This document shows positions 54,155 through 62,218 of a stretch of 64,000 bases of DNA, piece by piece. The stretch comes from Larkinella punicea (GTDB lineage: Bacteria > Bacteroidota > Bacteroidia > Cytophagales > Spirosomataceae): assembly GCF_003334855.1 (NCBI RefSeq), contig NZ_QOWE01000005.1:274758-338757 (forward strand), written 5' to 3'. Both the position numbers and the translations under genes were made by a program. A model generated the notes under the pieces. It saw only the letters and a list, made by a program, of their open reading frames with translations, had not been told where the DNA came from and made no database searches. The stretch's first letter is position 1. The number at the start of each line of letters is the position of its first letter.

Positions 54155-54696
54155 TGCGATACTGGATTTTGCTGGGGGCGGTTTTGCTGTTTGTCCAGGG
54201 TTGTACTCGCCACCGGACGCATTACCAACTGGTGTATCGCAACGACCGGGGCGGCTATCAGGTTCAGAACCCGGATCTGCGGACGGTGAAGGTTCACTGG
54301 CACCCGTACAACGTGCAGGTAACGACGGATTCGGGTCAGAAAAAAACCGTAGCGACGGAACAGCTTTGGGGGTATAAGCAGACGGACGGAACCCTGTATC
54401 GGCTGTATCTTGGAAACACCTACGAGGTGGTGCAGGAAAAGACACTGACGCTCTACCGCCAGTCAGACTTTGGGGAAGGGGCCACGGAACATTATTTTTT
54501 CAGCGTCACGCCCGACGAGCCGGTGTTGTCGCTGAACCGCCATAATCTGGAAGTGGCCTTTGCCAAATACCCGTGTATGCAGGAATTGATCCAGCAAACG
54601 CCCGCCCGAAACTGGCTCAAAACCGATCACAAAAGCTACCGGCTGATCGAGAGCTATGAGCATTGTTATCACCCTGTCAGGGTCTCCGACCGCTGA
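54151..54696 (+). CDS. hypothetical lipoprotein coupled to the efflux adaptor
   Basis: 181 residues. Signal peptide with lipobox FVQGC (Cys near 18), then a beta-rich globular region (YQLVYRNDRGGYQVQ; LYRLYLGNTYEVVQE) and a Tyr/His-rich C-terminus. No family recognised. Start overlaps the adaptor stop by 4 nt (ATGA), so it is part of the operon and may be an extra outer-membrane or periplasmic subunit or a quality-control factor. That is inference. Confidence 0.75.
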   Translation: MMRYWILLGAVLLFVQGCTRHRTHYQLVYRNDRGGYQVQNPDLRTVKVHWHPYNVQVTTDSGQKKTVATEQLWGYKQTDGTLYRLYLGNTYEVVQEKTLTLYRQSDFGEGATEHYFFSVTPDEPVLSLNRHNLEVAFAKYPCMQELIQQTPARNWLKTDHKSYRLIESYEHCYHPVRVSDR

Positions 54697-54702
54697 CAGG
54701 GT
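54671..54702. terminator. hairpin with CCCTGTCAGGG text at a convergent junction
   Basis: ACCCTGTCAG (54671-54680) pairs with CTGACAGGGT (54693-54702). The lipoprotein stop TGA (54694-54696) is inside the right arm, and the VOC stop is at 54705. Same repeat text as 37866, 46022 and 58748, so it may act as a bidirectional terminator. Confidence 0.7.
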
Positions 54703-54704
54703 AG

Positions 54705-55097
54705 TCAATCTTCTTCATAAAACTCCAACGGCAACCCGTCCGGATCACTGAAAAACGTAAAACGTCGCCCGGTATGCGCGTCGATCCGGATGGGTTCTAC
54801 GTCGATACCGGCGGTTTCCAACTCCTTTTTGGCGGCTGCTACATCCGACACCGCAAAGGCCAGATGCCGCAACCCCAGGGCTTCGGGCCGGGATGGGCGC
54901 GCGGGCGGATTCGGAAACGAGAACAGTTCGATGATGTACTGGCCGTTCAGTTCCAGATCCAGTTTATACGAATCGCGTTCGGCTCGGTACACTTCCCGGA
55001 TGATTTCCAGTCCCAATATCTCCGTATAAAAATGCTTCGACCGCTCGTAATCCGAGCAAATGATGGCGATGTGGTGAACGCTGTTGAGTTGTAGCAT
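54705..55097 (-). CDS. VOC-family (glyoxalase-like) protein
   Basis: 130 residues with two beta-alpha-beta-beta-beta units. Four putative metal ligands are in family positions: His in SVHHIAIICSD, Glu in YIIELFSFP, His in LGLRHLAFAV and Glu in PLEFYEED. This is the SMU508/GloA-like single-domain form. It may be a glyoxalase or a dioxygenase/isomerase, not decidable from sequence. The next upstream gene on the plus strand starts 149 nt away. Confidence 0.88.
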   Translation of the reverse strand: MLQLNSVHHIAIICSDYERSKHFYTEILGLEIIREVYRAERDSYKLDLELNGQYIIELFSFPNPPARPSRPEALGLRHLAFAVSDVAAAKKELETAGIDVEPIRIDAHTGRRFTFFSDPDGLPLEFYEED

Positions 55098-55245
55098 GGC
55101 AATTTTTGATGCGCAGCAGGAATAATAACACTATTTTTTAGAACTATAAAGCAGATTGTTCGACAAATCTGCTTTATAGTTTGCAAACCCAGGAGACCGG
55201 CCGCATGGGTTTGCGCGAAAAAAACAACCTCCTAAGCCCTGCGTT

Positions 55246-58200
55246 ATGTCAATACTAATGAGAATCAGTTCCTTTGTCATCATCGGCCTCGTTTTTTTAC
55301 TGCATTCGAGCCTGACTGTCCGGGTTGCCGACCCGGTTCATGTGCTGGTATTTTCCAAAACCAAAGGCTGGAAACACACCTCCATTCCGTTCGGGATTGC
55401 AGCCATTCAGAAACTGGGAAAGGAGCATAATTTTCTCGTGGATACCACGAAAAATGCCGCCGTGTTTACGGACGAAAATCTGAAAAAATACGCCACGGTG
55501 ATCTTCAACAACACCACGGGCAACGTCCTGAACGGCGAACAGCAGGCGGCTTTTGAACGCTACATCCAGGCCGGTGGTGGCTACGTCGGGATTCATGCGG
55601 CCGCCGATACGGAATACGACTGGCCCTGGTACGGCAAGCTGATGGGCGCGCATTTTGCCAGCCACCCCCACAATTCCAACGTCCGCAAAGCGACCGTCGA
55701 TGTTACCGACAAGAAACATGTCTCCACAACGACCTTACCGGACCATTGGGATCGCACCGATGAATGGTATAACTACCGCTCGTTTTATTCGGGCATCAAC
55801 GTGCTGGCGAACCTGGATGAAAACTCGTACGAGGGCGGCACCAACGGGGCCAATCATCCGATTAGCTGGTACCATGAATTTGATGGCGGGCGGGCTTTTT
55901 ATACCGGAAATGGCCACACCGACGAAAGTTACACCGAACCGCTGTTTCTCAAACACCTGTTGGGCGGCATCCAATACGCCATCGGCGAGGCCAAACCGCT
56001 CGACTACAAAAAATCATACGCCAAGGTGACGCCGGAGCAAAACCGCTTTGTGAAAACCATTCTGGTCAATGACCTGGCTTCGCCGATGGAACTGGCGGTT
56101 GCCCCCGACGGGCGCGTGTTTTTCTCCGAAATTCAGGGAAACCTGTCGGTTTATGACCCAAAAACGCGGAAAAACGCACTGGTTCACAAGTTTCCGATTA
56201 CCTACGTGGGCGGAACCGGACTCATCGGGGTGACGGTTGACCCGAATTTTGCCAAAAATGGGCACATTTACGTCTATTATACCCCCGCCGGGCAGACCGA
56301 AGAACCGATCAATTTTCAGCTTTCCCGCTTTACAGTCAACGCAAACAATACCCTTGATCTGAAGTCGGAGAAGATTCTGCTGACGGTACCGGTGGAGAAA
56401 AACAGCGGTTCGCACCACGGCGGCTCGCTGGCCTGGGACAAAGATGGCAACCTGTATCTATCGACCGGCGACAGTTCAAGCCCGTTTCCGTCCGACGGCT
56501 ATTCGCCGATGGACGAACGGCCCGGCAAGGAATTTTACAGCCTGGACGCCCAGCGGTCGGCGGCCAACACGAACGATCTGAAGGGAAAGGTGTTGCGGAT
56601 TCATCCCCAACCCGATGGCAGCTACACGATTCCGGATGGCAATTTGTTCCCGAAAGGAACCGCTAAAACCCGACCGGAGATTTATACGATGGGCTGCCGA
56701 AATCCGTACCGCATTGCGGTCAATCCGAAAACGTCGGTATTGTACTGGGGCGAAATTGGCCCCGATGCGGGCAAGGAAGGTGCGCAGGGACCGCGCGGCT
56801 ACGACGAATTCAATCAGGCGAAAAAAGCCGGTTATTACGGCTGGCCGTATTTTGTCGGCAACAATTATCCGTATGTCAAGTGGGACTTTGCGACCAAAAC
56901 CGCTGGTCCGAAATTCGATCCGGCGGCTCCCATCAACAACTCGCCCAACAATACCGGGTTGAACCAGCTACCGCCCGCAACGCCCCCGATCATCTGGTAT
57001 CCGTATGCCGCTTCGACCGAATTTCCGGAGTTGGGCCTCGGCGGTCGCAGCGCGATGGCGGGCAAATTTTACACCTTCGATACGAAGTCAAAGTCTGCCA
57101 ATAAATTCCCCGCGTATTACGACGACAAGCTGTTTGTTTTCGACTGGATGCGCAACTGGGTGCTGGCGCTTAGCTTCGATGAAAACGAAAACTACGTGCG
57201 CAGTGAGTCCTTTATGGCATCCAACGGCGATTTCCGACGCCCCATCGATCTGGATTTCGGGCCGGATGGTGTGATGTACATGCTGGAATACGGTTCGGTT
57301 TACGGGGCTGATAACGAAGATGCGCGTCTGGTAAAGATCGAATACAACACCGGAAACCGCCCTCCGCTGGCCCAGGCGAGCGTGCAGGATACGGCGGTGG
57401 AAAACCACCTCGACCGCACGGTTTTCCTAACGTCCGAACGCCGGAATTTCCCGATTCTGCGCGAAGCTGCCGGGGCGGCTCCGTTGCGGGTGGCCTTCGT
57501 GAGCCGGGGTTCGCGCGATCTGGATGATGATGATGAGGTGACATACGAATGGCTGTTCGATGGCAAAAAAGTGGGTGCTACCACGCCAAATGCGACCTAC
57601 ACCTACGCCAAACCGGGTATTTACAAAGCCATTCTGAAAGTCACCGACCGGGCCGGATTGGTGGGCCGGGATACGGTTATCGTTAAAGTTGGTAATTCAA
57701 AACCAGCGGTAACCATTGCCAGCACCGACAACCAATCCTTTTTCTGGGAAGGCAAACCGTTTGCGTATACGGTGAAAGTGCAGGATCAGGAAGATGGAAA
57801 AATCGATCCGAAGCGCGTTAAGGTGCTATATGCCTATAATCCGCAGCCCAGCACGGCCGATCCGAATGCGCCCAAATCGCCGACCTCCGTGCTGGTGAGC
57901 AACCCGCCGGGCAAAATGCTGATGGATGCCAGTGATTGCAAAGCCTGCCACACGATTGATAAAGTGTCGGTGGGGCCGTCGTTGCTGGCGGTGGCGCAAA
58001 AGTATAAAACCCAAACCGGAGCATTGGAACAACTGGCGACCAAGATCATCAACGGCGGTGGCGGCAACTGGGGAACCGTGCACGTCATGAGCGCTCATCC
58101 GCAGATTTCGGTAACCGATGCGCAGGAAATGGTGCGTTATATTTTCTCGCTGACCGACAAGCCGAGGGCGCAGAAAACCGTGCCGCTGCAAGGTTCACTG

Positions 58201-58695
58201 ACATTGGCCGATCACCAGAAAGAGGAGCTACGGGGACAATACACGCTGCTGGCTTCGTATACGGATAAGGGTGGGCAAGTGGTTGGTCCGCTGACCGGAA
58301 CCGACGCCGTTACGCTGCGGAATGCGAAAGTTCGGGCGGTGTATACCGATGCCCAGGTGGGCTTCCCCCGGTTTGGCGTCAATCTGTCGCAGGGTGGCCA
58401 CAAGGCGTATCTTCTCCTGAAAAACATTGACTTAACCCACATTAAACAGTTCACCTACGAGTATGCGTCGCTGGATCAGCCGGGCGAAATTCAGGTGCGG
58501 ATCGACTCGCAGGCCGGGCCGGTGATCAGCACGACGGCCTACCAGCCGACCGGGGCCTGGAACACGAACAAAGAAGTTACCGGTTCGATCAACAAACCGG
58601 TAACGGGCAAACACGATGTGTACTTTTTTGCCATCAAACGCACCAAACCCAACGACGCGATTCTGAAGTTCACGAGTATTTTGTTTCAGCAGTAA
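55246..58695 (+). CDS. multidomain secreted ThuA / PQQ-type sugar dehydrogenase / PKD / cytochrome c protein
   Basis: 1149 residues. Signal peptide, then ThuA-like (GATase1-fold) at ~30-245 (VLVFSKTKGWKHTSIPFG; HAAADTEYDWPWYG), a six-bladed GSDH/PQQ beta-propeller at ~255-640 (SPMELAVAPDGRVFFSE; KNSGSHHGGSL; EYGSVYG), a PKD domain at ~660-765 (DLDDDDEVTYEWLFDG), a cytochrome c domain at ~890-970 with CKACH (haem attachment near 897-901; Met near 947 as possible axial ligand) and a carbohydrate-binding-type C-terminus. It probably oxidises a sugar in the periplasm and passes electrons to the attached haem. Monocistronic. Confidence 0.93.
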   Translation: MSILMRISSFVIIGLVFLLHSSLTVRVADPVHVLVFSKTKGWKHTSIPFGIAAIQKLGKEHNFLVDTTKNAAVFTDENLKKYATVIFNNTTGNVLNGEQQAAFERYIQAGGGYVGIHAAADTEYDWPWYGKLMGAHFASHPHNSNVRKATVDVTDKKHVSTTTLPDHWDRTDEWYNYRSFYSGINVLANLDENSYEGGTNGANHPISWYHEFDGGRAFYTGNGHTDESYTEPLFLKHLLGGIQYAIGEAKPLDYKKSYAKVTPEQNRFVKTILVNDLASPMELAVAPDGRVFFSEIQGNLSVYDPKTRKNALVHKFPITYVGGTGLIGVTVDPNFAKNGHIYVYYTPAGQTEEPINFQLSRFTVNANNTLDLKSEKILLTVPVEKNSGSHHGGSLAWDKDGNLYLSTGDSSSPFPSDGYSPMDERPGKEFYSLDAQRSAANTNDLKGKVLRIHPQPDGSYTIPDGNLFPKGTAKTRPEIYTMGCRNPYRIAVNPKTSVLYWGEIGPDAGKEGAQGPRGYDEFNQAKKAGYYGWPYFVGNNYPYVKWDFATKTAGPKFDPAAPINNSPNNTGLNQLPPATPPIIWYPYAASTEFPELGLGGRSAMAGKFYTFDTKSKSANKFPAYYDDKLFVFDWMRNWVLALSFDENENYVRSESFMASNGDFRRPIDLDFGPDGVMYMLEYGSVYGADNEDARLVKIEYNTGNRPPLAQASVQDTAVENHLDRTVFLTSERRNFPILREAAGAAPLRVAFVSRGSRDLDDDDEVTYEWLFDGKKVGATTPNATYTYAKPGIYKAILKVTDRAGLVGRDTVIVKVGNSKPAVTIASTDNQSFFWEGKPFAYTVKVQDQEDGKIDPKRVKVLYAYNPQPSTADPNAPKSPTSVLVSNPPGKMLMDASDCKACHTIDKVSVGPSLLAVAQKYKTQTGALEQLATKIINGGGGNWGTVHVMSAHPQISVTDAQEMVRYIFSLTDKPRAQKTVPLQGSLTLADHQKEELRGQYTLLASYTDKGGQVVGPLTGTDAVTLRNAKVRAVYTDAQVGFPRFGVNLSQGGHKAYLLLKNIDLTHIKQFTYEYASLDQPGEIQVRIDSQAGPVISTTAYQPTGAWNTNKEVTGSINKPVTGKHDVYFFAIKRTKPNDAILKFTSILFQQ

Positions 58696-58707
58696 ACCCT
58701 GCCAGCG

Positions 58708-58783
58708 GTTGTCAGAATAAAATTGTGTAACCCTGACAGGGTCTTCGACCGCTGTCAGGGTTACACAATTTTATTCTGACAAC
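58708..58783. repeat. 32-bp perfect inverted repeat with CCGCTGTCAGGGTT text
   Basis: Arms 58708-58739 and 58752-58783 pair perfectly around a 12-nt loop GGTCTTCGACCG, which itself can close as a small GGTC/GACC hairpin. It lies 12 nt past the ThuA/PQQ gene stop. It is the longest copy of the family seen at 37866, 46022 and 54671. Confidence 0.85.
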
Positions 58784-58842
58784 CTTTCATTTAAACGGTT
58801 TTTACTTGTATAAATCACAAATCGTCCATTTTTTATTTATGT

Positions 58843-58873
58843 ATTAACGATTAATGCTGTTATTTTACCTTTG
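58843..58873 (+). promoter_or_regulatory. candidate promoter of the second ECF sigma gene
   Basis: TACCTTTG at 58866-58873 matches TAnnTTTG. The -33 area has only TTA at 58843-58845. Predicted start near 58880, a few nt before ATG 58887. Confidence 0.45.
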
Positions 58874-58886
58874 AATTGCACAAGGT

Positions 58887-59498
58887 ATGTTGGACCACCG
58901 ACAGCGCATAATCGAGGAAAACGACTATTTACTGGAACTCTGGCAGCGTTCGAAGGCCGGAGACAAGGCGGCTTTTTGCCAATTGGCCGAGTCGCAATAC
59001 CGGGCATTGTTCAGTTATGCGGCCAATTTCACGGAGGATCGCGAGTTTATTAAGGATTCGATTCAGGAAATCTTTATTACGATCTGGGAGAAACGCCAGT
59101 CGCTCACGATTCAGTATGTGGCGATTTATCTGTTCAAATCGCTCCGCAATCAGCTTTTACAGGAATTCCGGCGCAATAAAAACGCGGCTTCGGCTCCATC
59201 CTTGCAGGAAATCAGCCAACTGTCTGACTGGGAAACCATTGAAACCGCTATTGAGAAAAATGAGGCCGATTCGGAAAACCAGCGCAAAGTTCGTCAGGCC
59301 ATCGATACCCTTCCAAAACGGCAGCAGGAAGTGGTTTTTCTGAAGTTTTACAAAGGCCTGGAAAATGAGCAGATCGCTGAATTGATGGAAATCAACCGCC
59401 AATCCGTGGCCAATTTGCTCTACAAGGCGTTGACCTCGCTTAAAAGTCAGATTTCTTTTTTTAAGTATTGGCTGCTCGTAATGTGTCTGCTCCAGTAA
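58887..59498 (+). CDS. ECF sigma factor without neighbouring anti-sigma
   Basis: 203 residues. Region 2 at ~25-90 (GDKAAFCQLAESQYRALFSYAANF; DSIQEIFITIWEKR) and region 4 at ~130-180 (AIDTLPKRQQEVVFLKFYKGL; IAELMEINRQSVANLLYKAL) with the hydrophobic tail FKYWLLVMCLLQ. No FecR or SusC follows: the next gene is a response regulator 310 nt away. It is therefore an orphan in this window. A hairpin follows at 59511-59540. Confidence 0.92.
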   Translation: MLDHRQRIIEENDYLLELWQRSKAGDKAAFCQLAESQYRALFSYAANFTEDREFIKDSIQEIFITIWEKRQSLTIQYVAIYLFKSLRNQLLQEFRRNKNAASAPSLQEISQLSDWETIETAIEKNEADSENQRKVRQAIDTLPKRQQEVVFLKFYKGLENEQIAELMEINRQSVANLLYKALTSLKSQISFFKYWLLVMCLLQ

Positions 59499-59510
59499 AG
59501 CGGACAAAAA

Positions 59511-59540
59511 ATAGCCACTGAACTCCTTTCCAGTGGCTAT
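59511..59540 (+). terminator. hairpin after the orphan ECF sigma gene
   Basis: ATAGCCACTG (59511-59520) and CAGTGGCTAT (59531-59540), perfect 10-bp stem and 10-nt loop. No T run follows, so it is a weak terminator or a structure only. The rest of the 59499-59808 gap holds the 11-bp repeat array at 59657 and no other feature. Confidence 0.6.
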
Positions 59541-59656
59541 CCGGGAATTATAGACAAACCTAAAAACGCTTTGAACGATAAAACCGGTATTCAGGTCGAA
59601 CAGGATCGGGTTTGTATCGTCATTTTTTTGACCTCTGCCCGTAAAATAACCGGTGC

Positions 59657-59700
59657 GTTCTTAGAACGAGTTTAAGAACTGCTTAGAATCTGCTTAGTAA
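59657..59700 (+). promoter_or_regulatory. four contiguous 11-bp direct repeats, candidate response-regulator operator
   Basis: GTTCTTAGAAC, GAGTTTAAGAA, CTGCTTAGAAT and CTGCTTAGTAA follow each other without a gap, all carrying YTTAR at units' positions 4-8. 11-bp direct repeats are the spacing that OmpR/PhoB-type wings bind. The array ends 108 nt before the regulator ATG 59809. Two more units occur in reverse orientation at 60507-60528. Confidence 0.6.
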
Positions 59701-59808
59701 GCCGGAAGCGGATGCCGGTTCCCTTCTAGCGCGGTCAATGAAATGAAAGGGGTACGATAACAATCCGATTCAGCGATGGTTAGGTAGTCAGAACCTGGTC
59801 TTTTGTAT

Positions 59809-60486
59809 ATGAAAATTCTAGTGGTTGAAGATGAGCCCAAAACCCTGAATGCCATTCGGCAGGGTCTGGAGGAAACGCAGTTTGAAGTAGACATTGCCTA
59901 CGACGGCCTGATTGCCAAGCGGTTGGCCCTGAAGAATTCGTACGCCGTCATCATCACCGACGTCATCATTCCGGGCTTGAACGGTTTCGAACTGATTCGG
60001 CAGTTGCGGGCGCAGGGTGTTACGACCCCCATTCTGCTGCTGACGGCCCTGGGCGAAAGCAGTGACAAAGTGATGGGTTTCGATGCCGGAACGGATCAGT
60101 ATCTGACCAAACCGTTTCAGTTTGCGGAGCTGCTCGCGCGGGTCCGATCTCTGACCAAACGCAGCACGCAGGTCGCCATGACGGCCCAGACGCTCCGGTT
60201 TTCGGGCATTGAAATGAACCTGGATGCCAAAACCGTTCGTCGCGATGGTCAAGTGATCGACCTGACCGCCCGGGAGTTTGCCCTGCTCGAATACCTGTTG
60301 CGCAACCAGGGGCGGGTGATGTCGAAAGTCGATATTGCCGAACGGGTCTGGGATTTGAATTTTGATGCAGGAACGAACGTCGTGGAGGTGTATATCAATT
60401 ATTTACGCAAGAAAATCGACAAAGATTTTCCTAAAAAACTCATTCATACACAGTTTGGTATGGGTTATGTGTTAAAAGAAGAATAG
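59809..60486 (+). CDS. OmpR/PhoB-type response regulator
   Basis: 225 residues from ATG 59809. Receiver at ~1-115 (KILVVEDEPKTL; Asp in AVIITDVIIPGLNG; Lys in YLTKPFQF) and winged helix at ~130-223 (LTAREFALLEYLLRN; SKVDIAERVWDLNF; YINYLRKKIDK; GMGYVLKEE), the usual CopR/QseB-like type. A likely autoregulatory repeat array lies upstream. It is followed by a small membrane protein and its kinase. Confidence 0.95.
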   Translation: MKILVVEDEPKTLNAIRQGLEETQFEVDIAYDGLIAKRLALKNSYAVIITDVIIPGLNGFELIRQLRAQGVTTPILLLTALGESSDKVMGFDAGTDQYLTKPFQFAELLARVRSLTKRSTQVAMTAQTLRFSGIEMNLDAKTVRRDGQVIDLTAREFALLEYLLRNQGRVMSKVDIAERVWDLNFDAGTNVVEVYINYLRKKIDKDFPKKLIHTQFGMGYVLKEE

Positions 60487-60506
60487 GTTCGCGGGGGGCG
60501 AACCGT

Positions 60507-60528
60507 TTTCTAAGGAAATTCTAAGCAG
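60507..60528 (-). promoter_or_regulatory. second 11-bp repeat pair, candidate operator upstream of the kinase
   Basis: Read on the minus strand: CTGCTTAGAAT (60528-60518) then TTCCTTAGAAA (60517-60507), contiguous. CTGCTTAGAAT is identical to the third unit at 59679-59689. A further plus-strand CTGCTTAAGAT is at 60539-60549. Confidence 0.55.
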
Positions 60529-60595
60529 TTATTTAATCCTGCTTAAGATCTTCGCTCCAGTTTTGTCGTTAAGAAGTGTTTTCCCAGCACGCGAT

Positions 60596-60796
60596 ATGAC
60601 TTCTAACTTGCGATACAGCCACATCTACGGAACGGATTCGAGCCCTTTGATGGGACACCGAGACAGTTCACCTCCCTCCGGATCGAACAACCGCGAACCA
60701 CGACAGCCCGACTGGCTGATGATCCTGATGGTGAGCCTGTTTGTGTTGACGCTGCTGATTGCCTGGCTGGTCGACATTCCAGCCTTACTGCGGTAG
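60596..60796 (+). CDS. small single-pass membrane protein between regulator and kinase
   Basis: 66 residues from ATG 60596 (MTSNLRYSH). A hydrophilic N-terminus rich in Ser, Pro, Asn and Arg (DSSPPSGSNNREPRQPDW) is followed by one helix at ~47-63 (WLMILMVSLFVLTLLIAWL). It stops 6 nt before the kinase ATG, so probably co-translated. Unknown family. A role as an accessory of the kinase is inference from position only. Confidence 0.55.
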   Translation: MTSNLRYSHIYGTDSSPLMGHRDSSPPSGSNNREPRQPDWLMILMVSLFVLTLLIAWLVDIPALLR

Positions 60797-60802
60797 TGTT
60801 TT

Positions 60803-62179
60803 ATGACCATCCGCACCCGCCTGACACTCCGTTTTACGGGCCTGGTTTCGGCCATTCTGGCCCTCGCTTTTGCCTGCCTCTACGCGTTTTGCTGGTACTT
60901 TATCTCCTCAGATTTCTACCGGCGGCTCGACCGAAAAGCCGACACCATTGGCGAATTGCTCATTCGGCAGCAGATGGGTCCCCAACTTCTGATTCAGTTT
61001 ACCCGACTGCGGAAAGACCAGCTTCCGGCGCAGAAAATAGCCGTATATGACGGACGGAACAGTCCGGTTTTCATCACCAATGAGCAGGTTCCGCTGGCCG
61101 TATCGACCCAGGTGCTGGACGCCATTCGGGCGAAAAAAAACAAGAAATTCCGGCAGGGAGCGGCTTATGTAACCGGCGTTCGCTACGCCACCACCTCGGG
61201 CCAGTATGTGGTGCTGGCCAGCGCCGAAAACCGCTATGGCGACCAGTTTCTGCGCCAGATGCTGGTCGTTTTGGTCGGATTGTTCGGCGGCATTGTCGGG
61301 ATTGTCGCCTTTTCGGGCTGGCTCTACGCGGGCGACGCGCTCCGACCCATGAAGCGCATGGAACAACAACTGAACCACATTTTTCCGAATACCTTGCAGG
61401 AACGGCTGCCGGTCAGCACGGACAATGATGAAATCAGCCGCCTGTCGACCACCATCAACCGCCTGCTCGACCGCATCGACGAATCGTTCCGGCTGCAACG
61501 GATGTTTGTGGCCAATGTCTCGCACGAATTGAAAAATCCGCTGACCCAGATCAGCTCCCAACTGGAAGTGGCGTTGCTCAACCGCCGGGAATCGGCGGTG
61601 TATGAAGAAACCATCCGGTCGGTACTGGACGATGTGGGCGACCTGTCGACCCTGACGCGGGAATTGTTGCAGCTTTCGCAGGTCAACCAGGCGTCGGCGG
61701 TCGGCTTGCTAACGGATTCGGTGCGCCTGGACGAAGTGGTCTGGGACATTCGGGAGGAAGTCAGCGGCATCCATTCCCACTACGACGTAACGGTTCGTTT
61801 TGACGAATTACCGGACGATTTCAACCAGTTGGCCGTGCCGGGCAATACCGCCCTGCTGCGAACGGCCCTGAAAAATCTGACCGAAAATGCCTGCAAGTTT
61901 TCCAGCGATGGCAAAGCCGTGATCCACGTCCGATTCACCGAAACCGCCGTTGTGATCAGCGTGCAGAACAACGGCACACCCATTCCTGCCGATGATTTGC
62001 CGTATATTTTCGAACCTTTCTACCGGAGTCGTCAAACTGCCGAAGTCAGGGGCAACGGCGTCGGGCTGTCGCTGGTGGAACGCATCGTCCGGCTCCATCA
62101 GGGCCGGGTGTCCGTCACCTCGGGCGAAGGCCAGCCCACGGTTTTCCAACTGGAACTGGTTCGTCAGTTTACTTCCTGA
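60803..62179 (+). CDS. sensor histidine kinase
   Basis: 458 residues. Transmembrane helix ~10-35, periplasmic region ~36-150, helix ~155-178 (LVVLVGLFGGIVGIVAFSGW), HAMP ~180-230, HisKA with VSHELKNPLTQISSQLEVAL (His near 240), HATPase_c with NLTENACKFSSDGKA and GNGVGLSLVERIVRLH. It partners the regulator at 59809. The signal is unknown. The next gene is convergent. Confidence 0.94.
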   Translation: MTIRTRLTLRFTGLVSAILALAFACLYAFCWYFISSDFYRRLDRKADTIGELLIRQQMGPQLLIQFTRLRKDQLPAQKIAVYDGRNSPVFITNEQVPLAVSTQVLDAIRAKKNKKFRQGAAYVTGVRYATTSGQYVVLASAENRYGDQFLRQMLVVLVGLFGGIVGIVAFSGWLYAGDALRPMKRMEQQLNHIFPNTLQERLPVSTDNDEISRLSTTINRLLDRIDESFRLQRMFVANVSHELKNPLTQISSQLEVALLNRRESAVYEETIRSVLDDVGDLSTLTRELLQLSQVNQASAVGLLTDSVRLDEVVWDIREEVSGIHSHYDVTVRFDELPDDFNQLAVPGNTALLRTALKNLTENACKFSSDGKAVIHVRFTETAVVISVQNNGTPIPADDLPYIFEPFYRSRQTAEVRGNGVGLSLVERIVRLHQGRVSVTSGEGQPTVFQLELVRQFTS

Positions 62180-62218
62180 AAATGAATGGATTGAAGTCAA
62201 AAGAAAGCTGACTTCGCC

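Noticed and set aside
60000..60250. Possible CRISPR-like repeats near the 11-bp array
   Set aside because: Repeats are contiguous 11-mers without spacers, so this is an operator-like array, not a CRISPR.
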